From assembly GCA_002360945.1 (NCBI GenBank), contig DERO01000034.1, positions 1-64,000 on the forward strand: DNA of 64,000 nt, read 5' to 3'. The translations under genes were made by a program, and so were the position numbers. The stretch comes from Leclercia adecarboxylata (GTDB lineage Bacteria > Pseudomonadota > Gammaproteobacteria > Enterobacterales > Enterobacteriaceae). Position 1 is the first letter of the stretch, and each line of letters begins with the position of its first letter. The notes beneath the pieces were generated by a model. That model saw nothing but the letters and a program-made list of their open reading frames with translations. It ran no database searches and had not been told where the DNA came from. Shown here in pieces: positions 40,282-50,496 of the stretch.

Positions 40282-42966
40282 ATGGCTGTTACTAATGTCG
40301 CAGAGCTTAACGCACTTGTAGAGCGCGTAAAAAAAGCCCAGCGTGAATATGCCAATTTCACCCAAGAACAGGTTGATAAAATCTTCCGCGCCGCCGCTCT
40401 GGCTGCTGCAGATGCTCGAATCCCTCTCGCTAAAATGGCCGTTGCCGAATCCGGTATGGGTATCGTTGAAGATAAAGTGATTAAAAACCACTTTGCTTCT
40501 GAGTATATCTACAACGCCTATAAAGATGAGAAGACTTGTGGCGTCCTGTCTGAAGATGACACTTTCGGTACCATCACCATTGCAGAGCCAATCGGCATCA
40601 TCTGCGGTATCGTTCCGACAACCAACCCAACTTCTACTGCTATCTTCAAATCGCTCATCAGCCTGAAGACGCGCAACGCAATCATTTTCTCTCCACACCC
40701 ACGTGCTAAAGATGCGACCAACAAAGCGGCCGATATCGTTCTGCAAGCGGCAATCGCTGCAGGTGCACCGAAAGATCTGATCGGCTGGATCGATCAGCCT
40801 TCTGTGGAGCTGTCTAACGCACTGATGCACCACCCTGACATCAACCTGATCCTTGCGACCGGTGGTCCAGGCATGGTTAAAGCCGCATATAGCTCCGGTA
40901 AACCGGCTATCGGCGTAGGTGCAGGTAACACTCCGGTTGTTATCGACGAAACTGCCGATATCAAACGTGCAGTTGCATCCGTTCTGATGTCTAAAACCTT
41001 CGACAACGGCGTTATTTGTGCTTCCGAGCAGTCCGTTGTGGTTGTTGACTCCGTATACGATGCTGTCCGCGAACGTTTCGCCAGCCACGGCGGCTACTTG
41101 CTGCAGGGTCAGGAGCTGAAAGCCGTTCAGGACATCCTTCTGAAAAATGGCGCACTGAACGCCGCCATCGTAGGCCAGCCAGCATATAAAATCGCTGAAC
41201 TGGCAGGCTTCACCGTTCCGGTTACCACCAAGATCCTGATTGGTGAAGTGACCGATGTCGATGAAAGCGAGCCGTTTGCTCACGAGAAACTGTCTCCAAC
41301 GCTGGCTATGTACCGTGCGAAAGATTTCGACGATGCGGTCATCAAAGCGGAAAAACTGGTTGCCATGGGCGGTATCGGTCATACCTCCTGCCTGTACACC
41401 GACCAGGATAACCAGCCTGAGCGTGTGGCGCACTTCGGCCAGATGATGAAAACTGCACGTATCCTGATCAACACCCCTGCTTCTCAGGGTGGTATCGGTG
41501 ACCTGTATAACTTTAAACTCGCGCCTTCCCTGACTCTGGGTTGTGGTTCATGGGGTGGTAACTCCATCTCTGAGAACGTTGGTCCTAAGCACCTGATCAA
41601 CAAGAAAACCGTTGCTAAGCGAGCTGAAAACATGTTGTGGCATAAACTTCCGAAATCTATCTACTTCCGTCGTGGCTCTCTGCCAATCGCGCTGGATGAA
41701 GTGATTACTGATGGCCACAAACGTGCGCTCATCGTGACTGACCGTTTCCTCTTCAACAACGGCTACGCAGACCAGATCACCTCTGTCCTGAAAGCGGCTG
41801 GCGTAGAAGTGGACGTGTTCTTCGAAGTTGAAGCTGACCCAACCCTGTCTGTTGTTCGCAAAGGCGCAGAGCTGGCAAACTCCTTCAAACCAGACGTGAT
41901 CATCGCGCTGGGCGGCGGCTCCCCAATGGATGCAGCCAAAATTATGTGGGTAATGTACGAGCACCCGGAAACCCACTTCGAAGAACTGGCGCTGCGCTTT
42001 ATGGATATCCGTAAACGTATCTACAAGTTCCCGAAAATGGGCGTGAAAGCAAAAATGGTTGCGATCACCACCACTTCTGGTACCGGTTCTGAAGTCACGC
42101 CGTTTGCCGTTGTAACCGACGACACCACCGGCCAGAAATACCCACTGGCAGACTATGCCCTGACTCCGGACATGGCAGTTGTTGATGCCAACCTGGTGAT
42201 GGATATGCCGAAATCGCTCTGTGCGTTCGGTGGTCTGGATGCAGTAACGCACGCTCTGGAAGCTTACGTTTCTGTACTGGCGTCTGAATTCTCTGACGGT
42301 CAGGCTCTGCAGGCGCTGAAACTGCTGAAAGAGAACCTGCCAGCGTCTTATAATGAAGGCTCTAAAAACCCGGTTGCCCGTGAGCGTGTGCACAGTGCTG
42401 CTACCATCGCCGGTATCGCGTTTGCGAACGCCTTCCTGGGTGTGTGCCACTCCATGGCGCACAAGCTGGGTTCTCAGTTCCACATTCCTCACGGTCTGGC
42501 GAACGCCCTGCTGATTTCTAACGTCATCCGTTACAACGCTAACGACAACCCGACCAAGCAGACTGCATTCAGCCAGTATGACCGTCCGCAGGCTCGCCGT
42601 CGCTACGCAGAAATCGCTGACCACCTGGGCCTGAGCGCACCTGGTGACCGCACTGCTGCGAAGATCGAGAAGCTGCTGGGATGGCTGGACAGCATTAAAG
42701 CTGAACTGGGTATTCCGAAGTCTATCCGTGAAGCCGGTGTTCAGGAAGCTGACTTCCTGGCACACGTAGACAAGCTGTCTGAAGATGCCTTTGATGACCA
42801 GTGTACTGGTGCGAACCCGCGCTACCCGCTGATCGCAGAGCTGAAACAGATTCTGCTGGATACCTACTACGGACGTGAATACTCTGAAGGCGTACCTGCA
42901 TCAGCCACACCTGCTGCAGTAGTCGTGCCAGTAAAAGCGGATAAGAAAGCGAAGAAAAGCGCTTAA
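40282..42966 (+). CDS. adhE: Bifunctional acetaldehyde-CoA / alcohol dehydrogenase
   Basis: AdhE makes ethanol from acetyl-CoA in two NADH-dependent steps during fermentation and forms long spirosome filaments. The N-terminal aldehyde dehydrogenase domain (about residues 1-440) has its catalytic cysteine in GVICASEQSVV. The C-terminal iron alcohol dehydrogenase domain (from about 450) has the cofactor motif LGGGSPMDAAK and the iron-binding histidines in GVCHSMAHKLGSQFHIPHG. 894 residues against 891 in E. coli, with a Lys/Ala-rich C-terminal tail. CAGGAGAGCATT precedes the ATG. Codon choice is strongly biased, as expected for a highly expressed gene. Confidence 0.97.
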   Translation: MAVTNVAELNALVERVKKAQREYANFTQEQVDKIFRAAALAAADARIPLAKMAVAESGMGIVEDKVIKNHFASEYIYNAYKDEKTCGVLSEDDTFGTITIAEPIGIICGIVPTTNPTSTAIFKSLISLKTRNAIIFSPHPRAKDATNKAADIVLQAAIAAGAPKDLIGWIDQPSVELSNALMHHPDINLILATGGPGMVKAAYSSGKPAIGVGAGNTPVVIDETADIKRAVASVLMSKTFDNGVICASEQSVVVVDSVYDAVRERFASHGGYLLQGQELKAVQDILLKNGALNAAIVGQPAYKIAELAGFTVPVTTKILIGEVTDVDESEPFAHEKLSPTLAMYRAKDFDDAVIKAEKLVAMGGIGHTSCLYTDQDNQPERVAHFGQMMKTARILINTPASQGGIGDLYNFKLAPSLTLGCGSWGGNSISENVGPKHLINKKTVAKRAENMLWHKLPKSIYFRRGSLPIALDEVITDGHKRALIVTDRFLFNNGYADQITSVLKAAGVEVDVFFEVEADPTLSVVRKGAELANSFKPDVIIALGGGSPMDAAKIMWVMYEHPETHFEELALRFMDIRKRIYKFPKMGVKAKMVAITTTSGTGSEVTPFAVVTDDTTGQKYPLADYALTPDMAVVDANLVMDMPKSLCAFGGLDAVTHALEAYVSVLASEFSDGQALQALKLLKENLPASYNEGSKNPVARERVHSAATIAGIAFANAFLGVCHSMAHKLGSQFHIPHGLANALLISNVIRYNANDNPTKQTAFSQYDRPQARRRYAEIADHLGLSAPGDRTAAKIEKLLGWLDSIKAELGIPKSIREAGVQEADFLAHVDKLSEDAFDDQCTGANPRYPLIAELKQILLDTYYGREYSEGVPASATPAAVVVPVKADKKAKKSA

Positions 42967-42980
42967 TTAATCGCTAAATA

Positions 42981-43007
42981 AAAAACCCGCTTCGGCGGGT
43001 TTTTTTA
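42981..43007. terminator. adhE terminator with UUCG loop
   Basis: AACCCGC (42984-42990), TTCG, GCGGGTT (42995-43001), then a T-run; A-run on the other side could also serve tdk. Confidence 0.9.
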
Positions 43008-43049
43008 TGTCTGTTACACAGGATGAACAGAGAGAAAGAAATAGCGTCT

Positions 43050-43664
43050 TTAACGACGACAGGCATCCTGAATCGCCGACAGAGAGCCTACAACCAGCGC
43101 CTCTTTATAATGCTTACGACATACTGAGACATAGCGCTCATTGCCGCCAATGACTACCTGCTCGCCTTCTGCATAGGGTTTGCCAGCCTGATCAAGGCGC
43201 AGCACCATACTCGCTTTACGGCCGCAGAAACAGATGGTTTTCAATTCAACCAGTTTATCCGACCAGGCCAGTAAATACTGACTGCCAATAAACAGCTCAC
43301 CACGAAAATCCGTACGCAGGCCATAACAGAGCACCGGAATATCCAGCTCGTCGACCACTTCTGATAACTCATGCACCTGCTGACGCGTTAAAAACTGGCT
43401 CTCATCCACCAGCACACAATGCACAGCCTGAGTGGCCACTTCGGTACGGATCTCTTCCAGCAGATTGGTTTGCGGGTTATATAGCTTTGCCGGTGACGAA
43501 AGACCAATTCGCGAGCTAACCTTTCCGCTACCAAAACGGTCATCAATCTCGGCGGTGTAAACCAGGGTCTGCATTCCGCGCTCCTGGTAATTGTAGGAGG
43601 ATTGCAGTAATGCGGTCGACTTACCTGCGTTCATTGCTGAATAGTAGAAATACAGTTGTGCCAT
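43050..43664 (-). CDS. tdk: Thymidine kinase
   Basis: Type II thymidine kinase of nucleoside salvage. The P-loop SAMNAGKST lies at residues 9-17, the catalytic glutamate in VDESQFL, and the structural zinc cysteines in CFCGRKASM and the C-terminal CRKHYKEAL. 204 residues, one fewer than in E. coli. It is divergent from hns and converges on adhE. Confidence 0.96.
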   Translation of the reverse strand: MAQLYFYYSAMNAGKSTALLQSSYNYQERGMQTLVYTAEIDDRFGSGKVSSRIGLSSPAKLYNPQTNLLEEIRTEVATQAVHCVLVDESQFLTRQQVHELSEVVDELDIPVLCYGLRTDFRGELFIGSQYLLAWSDKLVELKTICFCGRKASMVLRLDQAGKPYAEGEQVVIGGNERYVSVCRKHYKEALVVGSLSAIQDACRR

Positions 43665-44213
43665 TGGCCGTTAAACCCTAATCAATGTGTATTATTACCG
43701 ATGCGCGATTGTACCATATTTTGTCTGGTCTTCCGTGCGGTAGCGCGTTTTTACGGCCGTTCCGGAGCATTTTACTCCCTACATGGATATACCCCAGGCC
43801 GCGATGGAAGCAGGTTGAAGCGTGAATTGAATTACAGTTTCAAAACGATAAGTTCAGGAAAAATCTGTTATTTTAATGCCGTAACAGAGCCAGAAATGAA
43901 GCAGGATTAATTAACAGTTTCAGCGGGCAACCGTCTTTTCATTACTAATACGAAAGGTTGATATTTATCCTGACAAACAATAATTCCGGAGAAAATTGCC
44001 CACAAAAAATGAGTCCGCCGTCAGGTTTAGGGCGCATCTTTTGATAACGCCGCCTGCTTTTCACTGCCGGAATTTAAGTTAGCGTTATTAATAACAGTGT
44101 CAAATATTAGGTATTTTTTGAATTCCTTACATTATGACCTATTGCATATATCAATTTATGCCTCTATTATTACTTCAACAAACCCCCCACATTATAAGTT
44201 TGAGATTACTACA
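43665..44213. other. hns/tdk divergent regulatory region
   Basis: This 549-base, AT-rich gap shows only short open frames without family character. It should contain the autoregulated hns promoter; its AT-rich runs, such as 44090-44190, are the kind of DNA that H-NS binds. No single promoter stands out clearly. Confidence 0.5.
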
Positions 44214-44627
44214 ATGAGCGAAGCACTTAAAATTCTGAACAACATCCGTACTCTTCGTGCCCAGGCGAGAGAATGTACTCTGGAAACGCTTGAAGAAATG
44301 CTGGAGAAATTAGAAGTCGTTGTTAACGAGCGTCGTGAAGAAGAAAACGCCGCGGCTGCTGAAATCGAAGAACGTACACGTAAACTGCAGCAATATCGTG
44401 AAATGCTGATCGCTGATGGTATTGATCCTAACGAATTGCTGAACAGCATGGCTGCCGCTAAAACAGGCACCAAAGCTAAACGCGCTGCACGTCCGGCTAA
44501 ATATAGCTACATCGATGAGAACGGCGAATCTAAAACCTGGACCGGCCAGGGTCGTACTCCAGCTGTTATCAAAAAAGCCATGGAAGAACAAGGTAAACAA
44601 CTGGACGACTTCCTGATTAAGGAATAA
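44214..44627 (+). CDS. hns: H-NS, histone-like nucleoid-structuring protein
   Basis: H-NS coats AT-rich and horizontally acquired DNA and silences it. The 137 residues equal E. coli H-NS. The N-terminal oligomerisation coiled coil (about 1-65, [19 protein letters not shown]) is followed by a linker and the C-terminal DNA-binding domain with [18 protein letters not shown], which contains the QGR minor-groove hook. The ATG at 44214 has the same weak leader (TTGAGATTACTACA) as the E. coli gene, which is also the DsrA-regulated zone. The T6SS patch and the lipid cluster in this window would be natural targets. Confidence 0.98.
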   Translation: MSEALKILNNIRTLRAQARECTLETLEEMLEKLEVVVNERREEENAAAAEIEERTRKLQQYREMLIADGIDPNELLNSMAAAKTGTKAKRAARPAKYSYIDENGESKTWTGQGRTPAVIKKAMEEQGKQLDDFLIKE

Positions 44628-44643
44628 GTCAGCGAATCATCCG

Positions 44644-44672
44644 AAAAATCCCGCTTAATGCGGGATTTTTTT
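44644..44672 (+). terminator. hns terminator
   Basis: AAAAATCCCGC (44644-44654), TTAAT loop, GCGGGATTTTT (44660-44670) and further T residues. Confidence 0.9.
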
Positions 44673-44776
44673 ATGCCTTTATTTTATACGGTGTGACATT
44701 CGGTTACATGCTGTCATATAACGTTCAGGCAACGGTTATTGCCCTGTAGCTAGTAAGCTACGCTTAAAAAAGCGCA

Positions 44777-44816
44777 TAAAAAAACCGGTGTAGCCAGGCC
44801 ATCACCGGTTTTTTGC
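44777..44816 (-). terminator. galU terminator
   Basis: AAAACCGGTG (44781-44790) pairs with CACCGGTTTT (44803-44812); T-rich on both strands, so it may also back up hns termination. Confidence 0.85.
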
Positions 44817-44835
44817 TTAGCGCATCAGGGCCTGG

Positions 44836-45744
44836 TTAGTTTTTAATGCCCAGCGTCTCTTTCAGCCAGCCTTTAAATTCTTCACCGAGGGACTGGTGGC
44901 GAATACCATATTCAACAAAGGCCTGCATGTAACCGAGTTTATTACCGCAGTCATGGCTCTTACCTTTCATATGGTAGGCTTCAACGGTCTCTTTCTCGAT
45001 CAGCATGTCAATGCCATCGGTCAGCTGGATTTCATCACCGGCACCTGGAGGCGTTTTCGCCAGCAGTGGCCAAATCTCTGCGCTCAGCACATAACGCCCT
45101 ACTACAGCCAGATTAGACGGCGCTACGTCGGCTTTTGGCTTCTCAACCACGCCCACCATTGGTACGCTGTCGCCCGGCTTCATTTCAACGCCTTTGCAGT
45201 CAACAACGCCGTATGCGGTCACGTCTTCAACCGGCTCAACCATAATCTGGCTGCTGCCCGTTTCATCGAAACGTTTAATCATTTCTGCCAGGTTATCCTG
45301 GGACAGATCGGATTCAAACTCGTCGAGAATAACGTCCGGTAAAATTACCGCCACCGGCTCGTTACCCACAACCGGATGAGCGCACAGCACCGCATGACCC
45401 AGACCTTTTGCCAGACCCTGACGGACCTGCATAATAGTCACGTGCGGCGGGCAAATAGACTGCACTTCCTGCAGAAGCTGACGCTTAACACGTTTTTCCA
45501 GCATCGCTTCGAGTTCAAAACTGGTATCGAAATGGTTTTCGATAGAGTTTTTGGATGAATGCGTTACCAGCACAATTTCAGTAATGCCGGCAGCAATACA
45601 TTCGTTGACCACATACTGGATTAATGGCTTATCAACGAGTGGCAGCATCTCTTTTGGAATTGCCTTCGTTGCGGGCAGCATCCTGGTTCCCAACCCGGCA
45701 ACCGGGATAACGGCCTTTGTCACTTTCGAATTTACGGCAGCCAT
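44836..45744 (-). CDS. galU: UTP-glucose-1-phosphate uridylyltransferase
   Basis: Makes UDP-glucose for LPS core, galactose use, trehalose and capsule. The nucleotide-binding motif [20 protein letters not shown] is at residues 17-36 and [10 protein letters not shown] carries the metal-binding aspartate. 302 residues, as in E. coli. AGGAGAG precedes the ATG. UDP-glucose from this enzyme is also a plausible sugar donor for the two glycosyltransferases of the lipid cluster. Confidence 0.97.
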   Translation of the reverse strand: MAAVNSKVTKAVIPVAGLGTRMLPATKAIPKEMLPLVDKPLIQYVVNECIAAGITEIVLVTHSSKNSIENHFDTSFELEAMLEKRVKRQLLQEVQSICPPHVTIMQVRQGLAKGLGHAVLCAHPVVGNEPVAVILPDVILDEFESDLSQDNLAEMIKRFDETGSSQIMVEPVEDVTAYGVVDCKGVEMKPGDSVPMVGVVEKPKADVAPSNLAVVGRYVLSAEIWPLLAKTPPGAGDEIQLTDGIDMLIEKETVEAYHMKGKSHDCGNKLGYMQAFVEYGIRHQSLGEEFKGWLKETLGIKN

Positions 45745-45945
45745 TGAAACTCTCCTGAACTGTTCATGTTTTGAACTTTAGTCTGCATTAATAACGCGTT
45801 CAGTATATCAGTCGGAGGATGAAGTCCGGGTCTGAAAAGGACGCGCTACCGCTTAATTAGGATAAATACGAATGATAACTTGCAACGATAGTAGCATTGC
45901 CGGTGAAACGACGGTAAAGCTATCTACCGTTTAAATTCCAACTGA

Positions 45946-46959
45946 TTATTCCGTGGACAACATTAAGCGCAACCGCCCTCCTGTCCCCCAAATTTGGCAT
46001 TGCCATGAGGTGCAGCGGTGGCTTATTTGATTCAGATAGGTATTGCCTAAGGTTCCTAACGGAACGCCGTTGCTGACCTGAATATGATGTTCGCCAGTAT
46101 TAAGCGTCGCATTAAGTCCGGCAGAAACCAGAATCAAATTTTTCAGGCCGCTGTGGTAATAGCCAACCAGTAACGGAAATTGTCCGGGCAAACTTGCCTG
46201 ACGCAGCAGCTGGTTAACCTGTTTAAGTAAACTCCCTAACTCTGGCAGGCGTTGTCCCTGATGAGAAAGTTGTTCCTGGAGCAAACCATTAAACAGAGCG
46301 CGTAATAATAACGCTGCCAGCACGCCATTATCTCCCGCCCGGGTGACGTCCAGACAATAAAACGCCAGATCGTTATCGGATAACGGAGCGATATCCAGCA
46401 CCAGGCCAGGTTGATCGGCAGCCATCAGCTGACGGTAATTCACTTTGCATCCGGAGATGTTCTGTTGCACCGGTGGCTGCAGTTCCTGCAGAAGCTTCGC
46501 CGCCGCGGTGGGATTATTAACCAGCGCATCCCAGTCCTGAAAAAGTCGCTCCTCTTCTTCTACCCGCGAATTAAACATATTGGGATAGAGGCACGCGAGT
46601 ACGGTTTCACGCAGGCGGTTAAGATCTTTCACCGGCTTAAGCAGGACATCCTGCACGCCCAGACGTAACGCTTTGGCGATGTCGGCCATATTCTCGGTGG
46701 CAGAAATTACGAGGATAGGGATCTGGTTCCCCGCATTACGTAAATGCTCCACCAGCTTCAGGCCATTCATGCGCGGCATGGCGATATCGCAAATCATCAG
46801 ATCGGGCTTCAGGCCCGCCATTTTTTCGAGGGCATCGACACCGTCCCCCGCGAGTGCTGTTGTTGCTCCCAGTGATGAAAGCCACGAATCCAGTAGTGAG
46901 CGGAAAACAGGCTCGTCTTCAACTATAAGAATTTGTTTCCCGGCTAATGGTTGTGTCAT
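45946..46959 (-). CDS. rssB: RssB (SprE), RpoS proteolysis adaptor
   Basis: Response regulator that delivers sigma-S to ClpXP. The receiver domain has its phospho-acceptor aspartate D58 in LMICDIAMPRMNG and the conserved ISATENM and LKPVKDL; the C-terminal half is a degenerate PP2C-like domain. I start at ATG 46957-46959 (MTQPLAGKQILIVEDE), giving 337 residues as in E. coli. It lies 92 bases after rssA, the usual rssAB order. Confidence 0.96.
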   Translation of the reverse strand: MTQPLAGKQILIVEDEPVFRSLLDSWLSSLGATTALAGDGVDALEKMAGLKPDLMICDIAMPRMNGLKLVEHLRNAGNQIPILVISATENMADIAKALRLGVQDVLLKPVKDLNRLRETVLACLYPNMFNSRVEEEERLFQDWDALVNNPTAAAKLLQELQPPVQQNISGCKVNYRQLMAADQPGLVLDIAPLSDNDLAFYCLDVTRAGDNGVLAALLLRALFNGLLQEQLSHQGQRLPELGSLLKQVNQLLRQASLPGQFPLLVGYYHSGLKNLILVSAGLNATLNTGEHHIQVSNGVPLGTLGNTYLNQISHRCTSWQCQIWGTGGRLRLMLSTE

Positions 46960-47051
46960 GGTCTCTCCCGGCGCTGACAATAGATCAATAGTGGCATGCT
47001 ATCGGTACTATCGCCTGTCAGATTTTGCTGAAGTAATCAAAAAAAGCGTGC

Positions 47052-47954
47052 TCAGGCAGAAGCCCGCACCAAAGGTAATAATTCATCCATTTTCTTTTCG
47101 ACAGCCTGCGCACCAGCGGCTATCGCCGCCTCTGCACGATGGAAATCGAGCGTTGAAATTTGAGGACAAAAAGGTTGAATCAATATATCCGGCGGGTCAC
47201 CCGCCATTCGATTGCGTTTCAGGCGATTTTCCAACACCTGAATTGAGGTCGTCATAATTTCCATGGCGGTGGGCGCGGCGACCCGTTTACGCGTCGCTAC
47301 ACGGCTCAGGCGTCCGCGCAGCTTTTCATGCCAGGCGAGATCGTCGAGCGCACCGTCATCCATTTGGGTATTGACCGGCATCAGGTCCTGCTGCATCAGA
47401 TGGGCATCATGCTGGAGATCGACCGCAATCACGATATCGGCTCCCATCGCGCGGGTCAGAGAAATGGGTACAGGGTTGACAACGCCGCCGTCCACCAGCC
47501 AGTAGCCATTATGCGGCACCGGTGCCATCAGGCCCGGCATGCTGCAGGAGGCGCGGACAGCAAGATGGATATCGCCTTCGGTAAACCAGATTTCCCGGCC
47601 GGTGCTGAGGTTGGTAGCAACCGCACCAAAAGGCATCTGGCAGTTGGAGAATTCGGTCAGGGGCATGACCTGGCGGAAACGGTTAAAGACGCGCTCACCG
47701 CGTAACAACCCGCCACGTTGCCAGGAGAGATCCATCAGGCGCAGGACATCCCAGTAGCTAAAGGATCGTACCCAGGTTTCCAGTTCGGGGAGCTTGCCAC
47801 ACGAATAAGCGGCCCCCACCAGAGAACCTATTGAACAGCCTGCGACAATATCTATTTCGATACCTAAACGTTGTAAGGCGTTGATCACACCAATATGTGA
47901 CCAGCCCCGGGCTGCTCCTGAGCCCAACGCCAGTCCGATTTTAACTTTTCTCAT
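47052..47954 (-). CDS. rssA: RssA, patatin-like phospholipase family protein
   Basis: A 300-residue patatin-fold protein. The oxyanion hole GSGAARGWSHIG, the nucleophile motif GCSIGSL and the DGG motif (VDGGVVNPVPI) of the Ser-Asp dyad are all visible, so it should be an active lipid acyl hydrolase. E. coli RssA has 301 residues; its substrate is not known. It heads the rssAB unit and diverges from ychJ. Confidence 0.95.
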   Translation of the reverse strand: MRKVKIGLALGSGAARGWSHIGVINALQRLGIEIDIVAGCSIGSLVGAAYSCGKLPELETWVRSFSYWDVLRLMDLSWQRGGLLRGERVFNRFRQVMPLTEFSNCQMPFGAVATNLSTGREIWFTEGDIHLAVRASCSMPGLMAPVPHNGYWLVDGGVVNPVPISLTRAMGADIVIAVDLQHDAHLMQQDLMPVNTQMDDGALDDLAWHEKLRGRLSRVATRKRVAAPTAMEIMTTSIQVLENRLKRNRMAGDPPDILIQPFCPQISTLDFHRAEAAIAAGAQAVEKKMDELLPLVRASA

Positions 47955-48069
47955 TAGCCCTGTTTAGCGTCCCCTGGATTCCTGGCATAGCGTCATTGCA
48001 ACCGCTCAGTTAACATAGTGCCACCCTGGCGTTACGCGCCATTCATTTTTTAGTTTCAGGAAGAGAATC

Positions 48070-48528
48070 GTGTCTCAACTCTGTCCCTGCGGTAGCGCTC
48101 TCGAGTATAGCCTATGTTGCCAGCGATATCTTACTGGTGAACAGGTTGCACCCGATCCGGCCATACTTATGCGGTCCCGATATACCGCTTTTGTGATGCG
48201 GGACGCAGACTACCTGATTAAGACCTGGCACCCATCATGCCATGCTGCTGATTTCCGTCAGGAGATCGAGACCGGATTTGCGAACACGCAATGGGCCGGG
48301 CTGACCCAGTACGAAACGGCGGCAGGTAAGGATGAGAACGAGGGGTTCGTCAGTTTTGTGGCCCGCTTTACCGAGCAGGGAAAAGCAGGTGCCATTATCG
48401 AGCGCTCGCGTTTCTTAAAGGAAGGCGGGCGGTGGTACTATATTGACGGTACGCGTCCACAGTTCGGTCGTAATGACCCCTGTCCCTGTGGCTCAGGTAA
48501 AAAATTTAAAAAGTGTTGCGGGCAATAA
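48070..48528 (+). CDS. ychJ: YchJ, SEC-C/NTF2-like protein
   Basis: A 152-residue protein with a zinc-binding SEC-C motif at each end, [13 protein letters not shown] and [13 protein letters not shown], around an NTF2-like central domain ([16 protein letters not shown]). The start is GTG (48070-48072) with AGGAAGAG upstream. No function is established; the domain pairing suggests protein or nucleic-acid binding. Confidence 0.93.
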   Translation: MSQLCPCGSALEYSLCCQRYLTGEQVAPDPAILMRSRYTAFVMRDADYLIKTWHPSCHAADFRQEIETGFANTQWAGLTQYETAAGKDENEGFVSFVARFTEQGKAGAIIERSRFLKEGGRWYYIDGTRPQFGRNDPCPCGSGKKFKKCCGQ

Positions 48529-48574
48529 GGCCTGACGACACCGTTTCAGCAAACTCGCAAAGGATTTTCCGGCA

Positions 48575-49417
48575 ATGCAATCAACACAACGCAAAGTGCT
48601 GCGCACCATTTGTCCCGACCAGAAAGGGCTGATCGCCCGTATTACCAATATTTGCTACAAACATGAACTGAACATCGTGCAGAACAACGAGTTTGTTGAT
48701 CACCGTACCGGCCGCTTCTTTATGCGTACCGAGCTGGAAGGGATTTTCAACGACGCGACGCTGCTGGCCGATCTGGACGGCGCGCTGCCAGAAGGCTCCG
48801 TGCGCGAACTGACCCCAGCCGGTCGTCGTCGGGTGGTTATCCTGGTCACCAAAGAGGCGCACTGCCTGGGCGATCTGCTGATGAAAGCCAATTACGGCGG
48901 TCTGGATGTGGAGATCGCCGCGGTTATTGGCAACCACGAAACGCTGCGCACTCTGGTCGAGCGCTTCGATATTCCGTTTGAGCTGGTCAGCCATGAAGGC
49001 CATACCCGCGAAGAGCACGATAATTTGATGGCGAATGCCATCGAAGCACATAACCCGGATTACGTCGTGCTGGCGAAATACATGCGTGTGCTGACGCCAT
49101 CTTTCGTTGCGCGGTTCCCGAATAAGATCATCAATATTCACCACTCGTTCCTGCCGGCCTTTATCGGTGCGCGTCCTTATCATCAGGCGTACGAGCGCGG
49201 CGTGAAGATCATTGGTGCCACGGCGCACTACGTGAATGACAATCTGGATGAAGGTCCTATCATCATGCAGGACGTGATTCATGTCGATCACACCTACACG
49301 GCAGAAGATATGATGCGTGCCGGACGCGACGTCGAGAAAAATGTGTTAAGCCGGGCGCTGTATCAGGTGCTGGCGCAGCGTGTCTTTGTCTACGGCAACA
49401 GAACGATTATTCTTTAA
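48575..49417 (+). CDS. purU: Formyltetrahydrofolate deformylase
   Basis: PurU hydrolyses 10-formyl-THF to THF and formate, supplying formate for PurT and balancing one-carbon pools. An N-terminal ACT domain (CPDQKGLIARITNICYKHEL) senses methionine/glycine, and the C-terminal formyltransferase-like domain carries INIHHSFLPAFIGARPYHQA with the catalytic histidine and ATAHYVNDNLDEGPII with the aspartate. 280 residues, as in E. coli. Confidence 0.97.
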   Translation: MQSTQRKVLRTICPDQKGLIARITNICYKHELNIVQNNEFVDHRTGRFFMRTELEGIFNDATLLADLDGALPEGSVRELTPAGRRRVVILVTKEAHCLGDLLMKANYGGLDVEIAAVIGNHETLRTLVERFDIPFELVSHEGHTREEHDNLMANAIEAHNPDYVVLAKYMRVLTPSFVARFPNKIINIHHSFLPAFIGARPYHQAYERGVKIIGATAHYVNDNLDEGPIIMQDVIHVDHTYTAEDMMRAGRDVEKNVLSRALYQVLAQRVFVYGNRTIIL

Positions 49418-49497
49418 TCCTTTATAAAATGAATCGATTAGCTTTGCGTCTTTATGGGTAAAAATCAGGCAAACGATTCAATTTAGCAAAGGAAGTC

Positions 49498-49525
49498 TTT
49501 ACAGGGGCGCGTCATTTGATATGAT
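49498..49525 (+). promoter_or_regulatory. tyrT promoter (stringent type)
   Basis: -35 TTTACA (49498-49503), 16-base spacer, -10 TATGAT (49520-49525), then a GC-rich discriminator GCGCCCCGC. This is the well-known tyrT promoter architecture that is shut down by ppGpp. Confidence 0.9.
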
Positions 49526-49573
49526 GCGCCCCGCTTTCCACAAGGAAGCAGGCCAGTAAAAGCATTACCCCGT

Positions 49574-49658
<85 letters not shown>

Positions 49659-49693
49659 TCTCCAAGCTGTACCTCAAAATATGAATTACCCCT

Positions 49694-49778
<85 letters not shown>

Positions 49779-49852
49779 TCACTTCCAAATCGCTTCAAAT
49801 CTCCGATTTCTAAAATAACAATAGTTGAATCCGATTCTGCGCACCTGTTTTC

Positions 49853-49938
49853 CCCGGTGGCGCTGCGCTTACCGGGGCTACAAAACGACAATACCGCACC
49901 GTATCCGTAGGCCGGGTAAGGCGCAGGCGCCACCCGGC
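49853..49938. repeat. REP-like (BIME) palindromes downstream of the tRNA-Tyr pair
   Basis: Two enterobacterial REP-type palindromes. The first has CCCCGGTGGCGC facing GCGCTTACCGGGG (about 49855-49876), followed by CTAC; the second is GTAGGCCGGGTAAGGCGC facing GCGCCACCCGGC (49907-49938). Together they form a short BIME and may also end the tRNA transcript. Confidence 0.75.
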
Positions 49939-49945
49939 ATAAACG

Positions 49946-50389
49946 CTACAACGGTGGCAACCGACGCGTCACCGGTGAACTCTTCACAATCGACGTATTG
50001 CACTGGGCCTGTTCCGCCAGCCCGTCCAGCAGCGAATCCAGTTGCTCGATCGAGCGCACCACCAGCCTGATGACAAAACAGTCCTCGCCGGTCACTTTGT
50101 CGCTTTCAATACACTCCGGCATCGCCTGGATATATTTATCTACCTTATGCAATAACCCCGGCAATGGCCGCACGCGTACCAGCGCCTGCAGGGTATAGCC
50201 TAACGCCGCCAGGTTTACCCGGGCGCCGTATCCCTGAACCACACCCCGCTCCTCCAGCCTTTTTAACCGCTCTGCCGTGCTGGGTGACGTAAGTCCCACA
50301 CGCCCGCTCAACACCTTCAGCGACATCCGTGCATCCTCCACCAGACAGGCAAGAATCTGACGGTCGATCTCATCGATAAGGTAATCCAT
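49946..50389 (-). CDS. Lrp/AsnC-family transcriptional regulator
   Basis: A 147-residue regulator with an N-terminal winged helix-turn-helix (LIDEIDRQILACLVEDARMS through SPSTAERLKRLEERGVVQGY) and a C-terminal RAM/ACT-like ligand domain (ALVRVRPLPGLLHKVDKYI, CIESDKVTGEDCFVIRLVVR). I choose the ATG 50387-50389 because AGGTGA lies five bases upstream. It is divergent from the EamA transporter, 107 bases away, and such pairs usually mean that the regulator controls the exporter in response to an amino acid. I do not recognise a named E. coli orthologue, and it could also act on the lipid cluster, for which there is no evidence. Confidence 0.88.
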   Translation of the reverse strand: MDYLIDEIDRQILACLVEDARMSLKVLSGRVGLTSPSTAERLKRLEERGVVQGYGARVNLAALGYTLQALVRVRPLPGLLHKVDKYIQAMPECIESDKVTGEDCFVIRLVVRSIEQLDSLLDGLAEQAQCNTSIVKSSPVTRRLPPL

Positions 50390-50496
50390 AACTTTCACCT
50401 AATTTATAAAAGCAAAATACCCGTACCACCTTAATTCAGTGCTGTAAAACCGGACACTTTTTTTCAACAATAAGGGCATTAATCAGGAGGTGTATG